A stretch of DNA of 28,474 bases from JBCCEV01 sp039030125 (GTDB lineage: Bacteria; Pseudomonadota; Gammaproteobacteria; Ga0077536). The notes below the pieces were generated by a model. The model saw nothing but the letters and a program-made list of their open reading frames with translations, searched no databases and was not told the origin of the DNA. The DNA lies in NCBI GenBank assembly GCA_039030125.1, contig JBCCEV010000035.1, forward strand, positions 1 through 28,474. The letters are read 5' to 3'. Positions 1 through 7,894 of this stretch are shown here, in pieces. How positions within the stretch are numbered: position 1 is the first letter of the stretch; the number at the start of each line of letters is the position of its first letter. The position numbers and the translations under genes are program-made.

Positions 1-1
1 C

Positions 2-337
2 CTCGGGAACTACATGCGTGACCGTTTGAAACCCACCGGTTTCTACGTGTGGGAAGAGTATTCCAACTCGCACGTCGCGGGGATGAGCCTGGAGTGGTTA
101 ATCGATAACCATTGGTCGGTTAAAGGTGGTTTCAACACCATTTGGGGTGGAACCAACAATACCTCCCATGATACCGGGGCTTTCACCTCGTTCATCAGTG
201 GCGGGCCGGATCAATTCAATCCCACCGCGTCAGGTTGGAACCCCTACGTTACAGGGGTATTCGGACCTGGTCGCCAAGGGATCGGCGCGGTACGCGACTA
301 CGACGAAGTATTCTTCGAGCTCCAGTACCAGTTCTAA
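2..337 (+). CDS. C-terminal part of a DUF1302-type outer-membrane beta-barrel protein (5' truncated)
   Basis: The reading frame is open from the left edge of the window and ends at TAA 335-337, so only about 111 C-terminal residues are visible. The visible part alternates polar and aromatic residues in the way of amphipathic beta strands and finishes in FFELQYQF, an aromatic-ending strand that fits the outer-membrane insertion signal recognised by the BAM machinery. The DUF1302 assignment rests on this barrel character together with the DUF1329 gene two genes downstream, because DUF1302 and DUF1329 genes usually travel together. Another outer-membrane porin family is possible. A strong intrinsic terminator lies 34 bp after the stop, so this gene probably ends its own transcript. 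Confidence 0.6.
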   Translation, partial: LGNYMRDRLKPTGFYVWEEYSNSHVAGMSLEWLIDNHWSVKGGFNTIWGGTNNTSHDTGAFTSFISGGPDQFNPTASGWNPYVTGVFGPGRQGIGAVRDYDEVFFELQYQF

Positions 338-370
338 TAACAATATTTGGGCCTGCGGGCCATCTAACAA

Positions 371-399
371 GGCCGGCGTTTTACGCCGGCCTTTTTTTT
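371..399 (+). terminator. Rho-independent terminator after the outer-membrane barrel gene
   Basis: A perfect 8-bp GC-rich stem (371-378 pairs with 384-391) encloses a 5-nt loop TTTTA and is followed directly by eight T residues at 392-399. It lies 34 bp downstream of the barrel gene stop and 93 bp upstream of the HEAT-repeat gene, so it separates the two transcripts. The rest of 338-492 shows no gene. Confidence 0.93.
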
Positions 400-492
400 G
401 ACGCTGATTTCACAACTGCTTGGTTACCCTTCGCGAACCAACCTCGGCAGACCCGGTCTATCTTTCGACGTCTATAACATTCGGAAACGCGC

Positions 493-1659
493 GTGTACGG
501 TAAAAAGATGCGAATTTTTATTGGTTTATGGCTATCACTTTCCTGCCTTCAACCTGCTTTAGCTGGTGAATTCGAACAGCGAATTACGCGAAAAGCCGTG
601 GTCATCGCGGCGCAGATTTATGACCATGGTGATTACTTCGACAAAATCGCCGCCGCAACCGTGCTTGCCGACGCCGGTGACAAAGGCGCTTTTCAGTTTC
701 TAGTCGAAAATCTAGATAACGATGACTGGACCGTCTTGCGGTCAGCTTTGGACGGTTTGCTTGCTCTGGACCTTCCAGACGGCGCCGATCTCCTCCAGCG
801 CTACGCTGCCGACGCCAAACCCAAAGGGGTGTTTTTAAAATTCTTATCTGAATCACTCGCTTCGCGGCCTCACGCTGAGATGGGAGAATTGGTTTTCGCT
901 CTGATTAACGCCGACGATGTTTGGGTTCAGCGACACGCCCTGCAAGCGCTGCTAGACATGCCGATCGACGACAAGGCCGACCGGGTCCGTGAATTCCTTG
1001 AGGATGGAGAACACACAACCAATACCCTTGCCTACGCCAATCTAGTTTTGCTGAGTACCGGGGATCTCGAAGAACCGTTGGAAAAGCTCACGACATACGC
1101 GGACAGCGGCCAAAACGAAGCTCAAGAAATAGCGGCCGTCGGTTTCGGTATGGTCGATAGCGAGCAAACGAAGGAGTGGCTGGACATCCTTCGCGATGAC
1201 AATGGCGAGCGGGTCAAACTTGCTGCAACCGCCAGTGCCGCAGCTCGCGGCGATGATGATGCGATTGCCCGTATAGTCCATATCATCGCGGCAAGCGATT
1301 CGATGCACGGCAACGTCGCGGCCGCCGCGCTGCGCCGCATGCCGCCCGATATCGCGTTGGAAATATCGAGACGGCTGATGTCTCTTCGCAAGCTGCGCCC
1401 CGATCCGAGTTCCAGGTTGATCGAGGCGTGGGGGTGGATTGATGCTGACCCGAAGGAGATTTATGAATGGTCGCTTGGGAGCGCGCACCGCGACGTGCAG
1501 CTGCAAGGGATCTGGCTCGTGGGGCACCGGCGCGACCTGGCCTATCTCGAAAACATCATTCCGTTTCTCGATGCAGAAGAAGATGCGATTCAGGTCATGG
1601 CGGCGTGGGCTGTGATGAGATTGATCGGCGAGCACTTCTCCGTGGACCGGGAAGCCTAA
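493..1659 (+). CDS. Secreted HEAT-repeat protein
   Basis: The product is 388 residues. An N-terminal signal peptide is visible (charged KKMR, then the hydrophobic stretch IFIGLWLSLSCL, then ALAG as a likely Sec cleavage region), so the protein should be exported to the periplasm. The rest is a series of helical pairs of about 30 residues with the pattern AA..LADAGD..A..FLVENL..DD..VL..A, typical of HEAT/PBS-lyase-like repeats, which serve as binding scaffolds. No enzyme motif is visible. The GTG start at 493 has GGA 7 nt upstream; ATG 508 is an alternative that still leaves a good signal peptide. The gene lies between the barrel gene and the DUF1329 gene, 50 bp before the latter, which suggests a shared envelope role. 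Specific function unknown. Confidence 0.78.
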   Translation: MYGKKMRIFIGLWLSLSCLQPALAGEFEQRITRKAVVIAAQIYDHGDYFDKIAAATVLADAGDKGAFQFLVENLDNDDWTVLRSALDGLLALDLPDGADLLQRYAADAKPKGVFLKFLSESLASRPHAEMGELVFALINADDVWVQRHALQALLDMPIDDKADRVREFLEDGEHTTNTLAYANLVLLSTGDLEEPLEKLTTYADSGQNEAQEIAAVGFGMVDSEQTKEWLDILRDDNGERVKLAATASAAARGDDDAIARIVHIIAASDSMHGNVAAAALRRMPPDIALEISRRLMSLRKLRPDPSSRLIEAWGWIDADPKEIYEWSLGSAHRDVQLQGIWLVGHRRDLAYLENIIPFLDAEEDAIQVMAAWAVMRLIGEHFSVDREA

Positions 1660-1698
1660 TCCGCGATATACCGCCTTACGTAACACTAGTATCTGTTT

Positions 1699-1702
1699 GG
1701 AG
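1699..1702 (+). promoter_or_regulatory. Shine-Dalgarno GGAG deciding the DUF1329 start
   Basis: GGAG sits 7 nt before TTG 1710 but only 1 nt before the in-frame GTG 1704. The spacing therefore favours TTG 1710 as the working start codon. Confidence 0.5.
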
Positions 1703-1709
1703 AGTGCGT

Positions 1710-2978
1710 TTGAAAGCGATCCTTGTAATTGGTCTATTGGTGCCAGCGCTTGCGAGCGGCGGCGAATTCGATTTCGACATCGAGGCGATGGTGGAGCTTT
1801 CCCCACCGCCCGGAACGGTGATTAATGCCGAAAATCTTGAAAGCGCGGCGCAGCTCCTAGACCCTGACATCGCCGATCTAATCTCGCAAAGTTGGCTGAG
1901 TATCACCGTCGGTGAGCCCATTTCGTTTGACCCACACGCCAACTTTGTTAGCGCGACAGAGCAATACGGAGGACAGGCAAGCATCGGTAGCGAACCAGGG
2001 GTTTTGCAAGGCTATGTTGCTGGCCGGCCCTTCCCCGGCACCATCGAAACCGGTGATCCCGATGCGGGCGTCAAAATGGCGTGGAACATGCGCTACGGGT
2101 ACGCCGGAGACGGCGGCAAAATTCCGGAAATGTATTGGCACTATATCGATATGCGCAGCCAAAGTACTGAGCGCGAGCTTGAGTTCGAAGCTGAAGCGAT
2201 GCGGTTTATGCACCGTCATGTGGTTGAACCGGTTCCAGAAATCGATAAAAACCCGTACGCAGTTTATAACGCGATCACACTAACGGCTCTTGAGCCGCCC
2301 GACGTCGCTAATACCAAGATTTTGATTTTCTACAACTCCGACGATACCGCCGACGAGCAAGGTTGGATGTACGTGCCACTGCTCAGGCGCGTGCGACGCA
2401 TCGCGACCACCATGCGAACAGACTCGTTCCTAGGCAGCGACATCATGATTGAAGACTTCTTGGGCTACACCGGGCGCATCAAAGATATGGAATGGGCTTA
2501 CAAAGGTGAAACCAATATTCTATTGCCCATGTACCGCCACGATCAGATCAATCACGCGGATCGCAAAGCACGCAGATATGATCATAAATTTGTAGGGTTC
2601 CATGGGCACTCGGGCTGCTTTCCCGACGTGACTTGGCAGGTTCGCCGCGCCTACATCGTCGAAGGGAAGCCGAAAGACTCCTCACATCCTCTGTCTAAAC
2701 GGTTCTTCTATATCGATGCGCAAACGATGTTTCCGGTGCTGGGTAAGGTCTACGACAAAGGTGAGAACTTATGGAAAATTCTGATGGGCGGTCTGGCGCA
2801 TCCGGACTACCATCTACCGGAGAACGCTGGCACCGGTGTTCCGCTGCTTGATTCCGCCAGTGTGGTCGATCTTCAAAATAAACATTGCACGGCGCTGCAG
2901 ATGGTTACGCTCGCCAATCTGGATAATCTCAAACGTCGCCGATTCCAGCCTTCCATTCTCAATACCGGGGCCCGCTAG
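1710..2978 (+). CDS. DUF1329 family envelope protein (LolA/LolB-like fold)
   Basis: From the TTG at 1710 the product is 422 residues, close to the usual length of the DUF1329 family. The start MKAILVIGLLVPALASGGEF is a clear signal peptide. Family hallmarks are visible: a WMYVPLLRRVRRIATTMR segment, then SFLGSDIMIEDFLGYTGRI (the SFxGSDxxxEDF pattern shared with lipoprotein-sorting proteins), and near the C-terminus TWQVRRAYIVEG, HPLSKRFFYID and LWKILM. DUF1329 proteins are periplasmic or outer-membrane associated and usually accompany DUF1302 barrels and RND-type exporters, often in gene sets for hydrophobic substrates. The biochemical role is not established. The same frame is open upstream to 1467, but that extension overlaps the HEAT-repeat gene and is not expected to be translated. 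Confidence 0.85.
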   Translation: MKAILVIGLLVPALASGGEFDFDIEAMVELSPPPGTVINAENLESAAQLLDPDIADLISQSWLSITVGEPISFDPHANFVSATEQYGGQASIGSEPGVLQGYVAGRPFPGTIETGDPDAGVKMAWNMRYGYAGDGGKIPEMYWHYIDMRSQSTERELEFEAEAMRFMHRHVVEPVPEIDKNPYAVYNAITLTALEPPDVANTKILIFYNSDDTADEQGWMYVPLLRRVRRIATTMRTDSFLGSDIMIEDFLGYTGRIKDMEWAYKGETNILLPMYRHDQINHADRKARRYDHKFVGFHGHSGCFPDVTWQVRRAYIVEGKPKDSSHPLSKRFFYIDAQTMFPVLGKVYDKGENLWKILMGGLAHPDYHLPENAGTGVPLLDSASVVDLQNKHCTALQMVTLANLDNLKRRRFQPSILNTGAR

Positions 2979-3059
2979 CGTCTGTCGCAACCCACCATGT
3001 CGCCATTTTCGTGCGATATGGTGTATTACAATGTGCGCTCGGATTTATGCTCAATGCTT

Positions 3060-3064
3060 GGAGA
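3060..3064 (+). promoter_or_regulatory. Shine-Dalgarno GGAGA of the hydrolase remnant
   Basis: GGAGA is 6 nt before ATG 3071. It selects that start over the in-frame upstream start at 3011 and shows that the remnant still has intact translation signals. Confidence 0.55.
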
Positions 3065-3070
3065 CATTCA

Positions 3071-3367
3071 ATGGCGAGCACCCAATCTGGAGGGGTGAAG
3101 GACCTCTATCGTAGCTGGGTCAACGCGACGGCCGCGAACCCAGAGATCTCTCTGCAAGAGATGCGCGAGTTGTTTGCGCATTGGGGAGATATCACCGGCG
3201 AGCCAGGCGGCCTCGATTATCTGCAAGTGGATGCCGCGGTGGAGGTGAGTGTCGATGTATTTCCAGAAATGCAGCACGTCTTTCAATTCTTTCCCGGCAT
3301 CGCACCTGAGGGCGATCAAGCCGTTAACAATATAGCGGAGTTTCTTCGTGCGAAGATGGGTCTGTAG
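3071..3367 (+). pseudogene. Alpha/beta hydrolase remnant with a large in-frame internal deletion
   Basis: The 98-residue frame joins two pieces that normally lie about 200 residues apart. Residues 1-54 (DLYRSWVNATAANPEISLQEMR, then HWGDITGEPGGLDYLQVD) resemble the N-terminal cap region of HSL-like (alpha/beta-hydrolase fold 3) esterases of the type common in mycobacteria and proteobacteria. Residues 56-98 (VEVSVDVFPEMQHVFQ, then APEGDQAVNNIAEFL) resemble the C-terminal end of the same family, including the catalytic His (H69). The oxyanion HGGG, the GDSAGG nucleophile and the acid residue are all absent, so it cannot be a working esterase. Start ATG 3071 has a good ribosome binding site. The SDR gene follows 21 bp later. 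An assembly collapse or a genuine small protein is possible but less likely. Confidence 0.65.
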
Positions 3368-3388
3368 AGGCTCGGTCGGGCGCGACGC

Positions 3389-4177
3389 ATGAGCGATATT
3401 TTCAAGCAAACCTTCGATCTTTCGTCCAAGCGGGTGTTTCTAACCGGGGCTTCGGCCGGTTTAGGCAAACATTTCGCTAAAGTGCTCTGCGCCGCTGGGG
3501 CGGATGTGGTTATGGCGGCGCGGTCCGTCGACAAACTGGAGGCCTTGGCCAAGGACCTGGAACCGCAGGCGGGAAGCTGTTCGAGCGTTGCGCTCGATGT
3601 CCGCGATCGCAGCGCGATCGCCGAAGTAATCGCCGCCGTTGAGGCGCAAAGGCCGATTGATGTGTTGGTCAACAATGCCGGGATTGCGATCGTGCGAAAG
3701 CCAGAAAAGCTTTCTGATGATGATTGGGACGCGGTGTATGAGACCAATCTGCGGGCACCCTGGACATTAGCCCGGGAGGTTATCAAGCATCGGCTGGTGG
3801 ACGGGCGCGAATGCAGCATCATTAATATTGCATCGGTTTTGGGTCTAAGCCCGATCGGGCACCTGGCGCCTTACGCCGCGGCTAAAGCTGGCTTGATCAA
3901 TATGGGCCGAGACCTGTGCGTGGACTTGGCGCATCAAGGGATCCGAGTCAACGCGATCGCACCCGGTTATTTCGAAACCGAGATGAATCGCGATTGGCTA
4001 AATAGCGAGGGCGGGCAAGAGATGATGCGCGGGATCCCGACGGGCCGCTTTGGCGCGTTGAAGGATCTCGATGGCACGCTGTTGTTACTGGCTTCCGAGG
4101 CGTCCCGCTTCATCAACGGAACCGTTGTTACCGTGGACGGCGGTCATTCCGCCGGGATTTATCACCGCAAGGACTAG
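3389..4177 (+). CDS. Short-chain dehydrogenase/reductase (classical SDR)
   Basis: The 262-residue product is a full-length classical SDR. The NAD(P)-binding glycine motif TGASAGLG is at 19-26, D70 is in the adenine-binding position, and NNAG is at 95-98. The catalytic set is N120, S149 (IASVLG), Y162 and K166 (YAAAK), followed by the usual NAIAPGYFETEM stretch and a C-terminal VTVDGG. R45 after the second strand (AARS) suggests a possible preference for NADP(H). The substrate cannot be read from sequence. It is the last gene of the left plus-strand run, 21 bp after the hydrolase remnant, and converges with the minus-strand MaoC gene, whose stop is 5 bp away. Confidence 0.9.
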   Translation: MSDIFKQTFDLSSKRVFLTGASAGLGKHFAKVLCAAGADVVMAARSVDKLEALAKDLEPQAGSCSSVALDVRDRSAIAEVIAAVEAQRPIDVLVNNAGIAIVRKPEKLSDDDWDAVYETNLRAPWTLAREVIKHRLVDGRECSIINIASVLGLSPIGHLAPYAAAKAGLINMGRDLCVDLAHQGIRVNAIAPGYFETEMNRDWLNSEGGQEMMRGIPTGRFGALKDLDGTLLLLASEASRFINGTVVTVDGGHSAGIYHRKD

Positions 4178-4182
4178 AGAAC

Positions 4183-5199
4183 TTAGAGCGTCCACACCAC
4201 CACGCGCCACTTGAGGACAGCTTGCTCCTCGCCGGGGCTCGCGGCTTTAATCGCGAATGCGGTGACATCGAGTTCCAGCAGGCGGCCACCGTGAGGCACG
4301 GCTATCTCTTTTTTCACCTCAAATTGCGTTCTGATCACGTCGTCTTCGGCAACCGGCCCGATGTGATCGCCGCTTTGCCACGCAACAACAGTCAATATAT
4401 TCGGTAGTGCCCGCGCTATTGCCGCCATGGCGAGTGCGATGGTGTGGCCACCGTAAACAAGCCGTTGACCCAGATAACTCGCGGTCGCGTCGGTGTGTGT
4501 GTAGGCGATGTTGCCTGTCATGCGCACCAGCTCTGGAGCCGAGGTCACTGTATCGCGCGGTCCAACATTAATAAGGTCGCCGACTTGGACCTCTAGATCG
4601 GGCGTGTCCGCAGCACTGAGTTCGACAAACGCATCAAGGTTCCAATCGGGCGGCACGCATTCGAGCAGCGCCTCATCGGCGATCGCTTCAGGGATGCTCG
4701 AGAAGTCGTCATTTTTCCCGGTGTCCGCTTCGGCGTCGCGGCACGCGATCATCGGGCAGCGCCAAAAGTCGAATACCACGTCGTCGTTTTGGTCGACCGC
4801 CGTCATTTTTAACGCCACCATGCCGGTCGCGGCGCGGCCAGGTTTAATGCGGTTTTGCTTCAAGCCAACCACCACCGTTGTGGTCGTTAGTGTGTCGCCG
4901 ATACAGCATGCTTTGCGCAGAGCCAATCCTCGGTAGAAGAGATTTCCTTTAACGTGTTGTGAAGCATAGGTCGTCTGGCCCACTGCGAGATTCGTGGTCA
5001 GGTTGGGATGCGCGATAGGGCGGGATAATCCTGTCACCCGGCGGGCCAGGTGATGGTCTAGCGGCAAACGCATGCGATCGCCAAACAGGGCTTGATAGAG
5101 CGCGGCGTGTCCCTCGGTGATCGTGACCGATGGTGCGCGAAATGTTTGGCCGACAGAAAAGTCTTCGAAGTAAGGTCCGTCAATGGTGTAACTGGTCAT
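4183..5199 (-). CDS. Double-hotdog MaoC-family hydratase, mesaconyl-CoA hydratase-like
   Basis: The 338-residue product contains two hotdog repeats, which is the architecture and length of mesaconyl-CoA hydratase (beta-methylmalyl-CoA dehydratase, Mch). The first repeat begins GPYFEDFSVGQTFR and ITEGHAALYQALFGDR, as in Mch-type proteins. The second carries LVRMTGNIAYTHTDATAS and QRLVYGGHTIALAMA, matching the Mch GRRIVYGGH region. ATG 5199 has GGGA 6 nt upstream; a TTG one codon earlier is less likely. It lies 15 bp after the CoA-transferase gene at 5215-6327 and is the last gene of this minus-strand run. The likely reaction is reversible hydration of an unsaturated branched dicarboxylyl- or acyl-CoA. 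The exact substrate is inference, and a general acyl dehydratase role is possible. Confidence 0.72.
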   Translation of the reverse strand: MTSYTIDGPYFEDFSVGQTFRAPSVTITEGHAALYQALFGDRMRLPLDHHLARRVTGLSRPIAHPNLTTNLAVGQTTYASQHVKGNLFYRGLALRKACCIGDTLTTTTVVVGLKQNRIKPGRAATGMVALKMTAVDQNDDVVFDFWRCPMIACRDAEADTGKNDDFSSIPEAIADEALLECVPPDWNLDAFVELSAADTPDLEVQVGDLINVGPRDTVTSAPELVRMTGNIAYTHTDATASYLGQRLVYGGHTIALAMAAIARALPNILTVVAWQSGDHIGPVAEDDVIRTQFEVKKEIAVPHGGRLLELDVTAFAIKAASPGEEQAVLKWRVVVWTL

Positions 5200-5214
5200 C
5201 AAACGTCCCGCGCG

Positions 5215-6327
5215 TTATCCAAATTCTTGCCGAATCATCTCGCTGTGCGCGCCCAGCTTGGGAACCTCGGCAGGTGCCGCTGTCTCGTCGCCAACACGAC
5301 GGGTGAATATCGCGTCCTCGTCACTGACGCGAACGGCTTTGGTGACCAAGGCGGGATGATCCCAGACATCATCAAGTTCGTTGATGCTGCCAAATGCGAC
5401 CCCAGCCGACTCGAGTTGGCTGGCGAGCTCTGCACGAGTGTACCGTTTGAAGTGTTGCTCAATTTCGATACGCAGCAGATCCTTATTTTGAGTCCTGATC
5501 TCATTCGCGCCGAAGCGATCATCATCGATCAAATCAGGCCGGTCGAGCACTTCTTTGCATAAACTCACCCACTCGCGATGGTTCTGCACGACGATAAAAA
5601 TTTTTCCGTCTTTGGTTTCGAACGCGCCGTAAGGAGCGACTTGCGCGTGGTCCATGCCTGTACCGGTCAACATCCGACCGCCGTACTTATAATAGGCTAA
5701 GGGCACGTTCATCCATTCGGCCATGACCTCAAATAGCGATACGCAGACGTGTCGCCCGCCGCCGTTGCCCGCCCGCGCGTATAGCGCTTTGAGGATTTCG
5801 GCATAGGCTGAAAGACCGGTTGAAATATCGCAAATCGAGGCGCCAACCTTAGACGGCTGATGGGGTTGACCGGTAACCGAGCACAGACCGGTTTCGGCTT
5901 GAATCAAGGCATCGTAGGCCTTCATTTGGGCATATTCGCCGCTCAAACCATAGCCCGAGATGCTGCACATCACGATTTGAGGATTTAAAGCATTGACGTC
6001 TTCGTATCCTAACCCGAGTCGATCAACGGCGCCGGGTCGCAAGTTTTGAATAAACACATCGGCGCGGGCGAGGATCCGTTTCAACAGTGCGGCGTCGTCA
6101 TCTGCTTTAACATCGAGAACCAGAGATTCCTTGCCGCTGTTAAGCCATACGAAATACGCACTTTCACCGTGCACGATAGAATCGTAATGGCGGGCGAAGT
6201 CGCCTTCGGGCCGCTCAATTTTGATGACTCGCGCGCCCGACTCGGCAAGCAGGCGGCTGGTATAAGGCGCGGCAACGGCTTGCTCCAGGGCAACGACGAG
6301 CAGCCCGTCAAGAGATTTAGGGTGCAT
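5215..6327 (-). CDS. Family III (CaiB/BaiF) CoA-transferase, citramalate/mesaconate-type subgroup
   Basis: The 370-residue product is a complete family III CoA-transferase, which moves CoA between carboxylic acids through an aspartyl-CoA anhydride and thioester. The N-terminus (VVALEQAVAAPYTSRLLAES, then GARVIKIERPEGDFAR) and the motif KAYDALIQAETGLCSVTG resemble the subgroup containing succinyl-CoA:citramalate CoA-transferase. The catalytic Asp is expected at D167 in ASICDISTG, the family GD-type position. It lies 9 bp after the aldehyde dehydrogenase stop and 15 bp before the Mch-like hydratase start. Together they suggest that an acid made by the dehydrogenase is activated to its CoA ester and then hydrated, which is inference. 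No clear ribosome binding site precedes ATG 6327, so translational coupling is likely. Confidence 0.82.
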   Translation of the reverse strand: MHPKSLDGLLVVALEQAVAAPYTSRLLAESGARVIKIERPEGDFARHYDSIVHGESAYFVWLNSGKESLVLDVKADDDAALLKRILARADVFIQNLRPGAVDRLGLGYEDVNALNPQIVMCSISGYGLSGEYAQMKAYDALIQAETGLCSVTGQPHQPSKVGASICDISTGLSAYAEILKALYARAGNGGGRHVCVSLFEVMAEWMNVPLAYYKYGGRMLTGTGMDHAQVAPYGAFETKDGKIFIVVQNHREWVSLCKEVLDRPDLIDDDRFGANEIRTQNKDLLRIEIEQHFKRYTRAELASQLESAGVAFGSINELDDVWDHPALVTKAVRVSDEDAIFTRRVGDETAAPAEVPKLGAHSEMIRQEFG

Positions 6328-6336
6328 TTGGGCGCG

Positions 6337-7830
6337 CTAACGCATCACGAACGGATTAGGAACGTCGGCGGCAGAGGAGATCCAAACGCTTTTGGTTTGC
6401 AAGTACTCCTTCATTCCTTCCATACCGTTTTCCCGCCCAAGTCCGCTTTGCTTGTAACCCCCAAAGGGCGACAGGTAACTGACGGCGCGATAGGTATTAA
6501 CCCAAATCGTGCCGGCGCGTATCGCCTTTGATACTTTGAGCGCGCGACTGATCGATTGCGTCCATACTCCGGCCGCCAAACCGAAAATGATGTCGTTAGC
6601 GATCTCAATGGCCTCTTCCTCGTCCTTAAAGCGGATGATCGACAAGACGGGACCGAATACTTCCTCTTGCGCGATCCGCATGTTGTTGGTCACGCCCGCA
6701 AAAATCGTGGGCTCCACAAAATACTCGCTGTCGCCGCATTCCGGTCGCTCCGCGGCCGGCCCGCCACCGAGTAGCACCTTTGCACCTTCGCTTTTTGCGA
6801 TATCAATGTAATCGAGGATCTTTTGATATTGCGGTGGAGTGGTCACTGGCCCAACCTGCGTTTCCCGGCTCATCGGATCGCCCATTTTCGCAGTCGCGGC
6901 AAAGTCTACGAGTTTCTTCACGAATTCGTCATAGATACTGTCCTGCACCAGCAGGCGGGAGCCGGCAATACAGGTTTGACCGGTGGCTGCGAAAATGCCC
7001 GATATAGCACCTTTGACCGCGTCATCCAGATTGGCGTCATCAAACACGATGTTGGGCGATTTGCCACCCAACTCGAGCGTACAGCGTTTCAGGCCTTTGG
7101 CCGCTGCCTGGTAAACAATAGCGCCGCTGCCGCTGCCACCCGTGAAGGCGACCTTCGCGCACTTTGGATGTTCCACCAGAGCCGCGCCAACTTCAGCCCC
7201 GTAGCCGGTGACAACGTTAATCACGCCTTTGGGAAGGCCCGCTTCTTCAAAAATCTCAACAAGGCGCAAGGTTGATGTTGAAGTGAATTCCGATGGCTTG
7301 ATCACAATCGTGTTGCCGGCCGCGAGCGCTGGGGCAAGTTTGAAAGACAAAAGGAGTAGTGGTGAATTCCACGGGGTTATCGCCACGACCACCCCCAGTG
7401 GTTCGTGGACCGTGTAATTGAACGTATCTGGCTTATCCAGTGGAATCACCGAGCCTTCGATTTTGTCGGCTAATCCGCCGTAGTAGTAATACCACTGTGG
7501 AATGTAATGGCACTGAGCCGCCATTTCGCTGATCAATTTACCGTTGTCACGAACTTCGTATTCGGCCAGCTCATCGGCATGCGCGGCGATAGCATCCCCT
7601 AACTTGCGGACTAAGGCACCACGCGCGGAGGCGGTCATGCCCGACCATTCGGCGCTGTTGAACGCTTCGTAAGCGGCTTCTATCGCGGCGTTGGCCTCTT
7701 GTGCTTCGCAGCGTGCGATTTCCGCCCACGCTTTGGAGGTGTAGGGGTTTACAGTTTCAAAGTAATCGCCTGAGCTTGGTGATACTTTTGCGCCGGCGAT
7801 ATGGGCATCAAAACGTGGCAATTCAGACAT
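6337..7830 (-). CDS. NAD(P)-dependent aldehyde dehydrogenase
   Basis: The 497-residue product has the full aldehyde dehydrogenase superfamily plan: cofactor-binding segment ITPWNSP (N155) and IKPSE (K178), the FTGGSGSG turn at 229-236, the general base E253 in LELGGKSPN, the nucleophile C287 in GQTCIAG, EEVFGPVLS, and the C-terminal PFGGYKQSGLGRENG. It oxidises an aldehyde to the acid; the substrate is not readable. AGAGG lies 7 nt before ATG 7830, so this is a well-initiated gene. It follows the acyl-CoA dehydrogenase gene by 64 bp and precedes the CoA-transferase by 9 bp. That order suggests the acid product could be the substrate of the CoA-transferase. Confidence 0.93.
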   Translation of the reverse strand: MSELPRFDAHIAGAKVSPSSGDYFETVNPYTSKAWAEIARCEAQEANAAIEAAYEAFNSAEWSGMTASARGALVRKLGDAIAAHADELAEYEVRDNGKLISEMAAQCHYIPQWYYYYGGLADKIEGSVIPLDKPDTFNYTVHEPLGVVVAITPWNSPLLLLSFKLAPALAAGNTIVIKPSEFTSTSTLRLVEIFEEAGLPKGVINVVTGYGAEVGAALVEHPKCAKVAFTGGSGSGAIVYQAAAKGLKRCTLELGGKSPNIVFDDANLDDAVKGAISGIFAATGQTCIAGSRLLVQDSIYDEFVKKLVDFAATAKMGDPMSRETQVGPVTTPPQYQKILDYIDIAKSEGAKVLLGGGPAAERPECGDSEYFVEPTIFAGVTNNMRIAQEEVFGPVLSIIRFKDEEEAIEIANDIIFGLAAGVWTQSISRALKVSKAIRAGTIWVNTYRAVSYLSPFGGYKQSGLGRENGMEGMKEYLQTKSVWISSAADVPNPFVMR

Positions 7831-7894
7831 CCTTGGGCCTCTTATCAGGTTTGCGAGAGAGCAGAATTATAAGCGTTCCAGCGCTGGCTACGGC

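Noticed and set aside
1042..1806. 254-residue minus-strand open frame opposite the HEAT-repeat and DUF1329 genes
   Set aside because: It is antisense to two genes with signal peptides and family motifs, and its Arg-rich translation has no domain.
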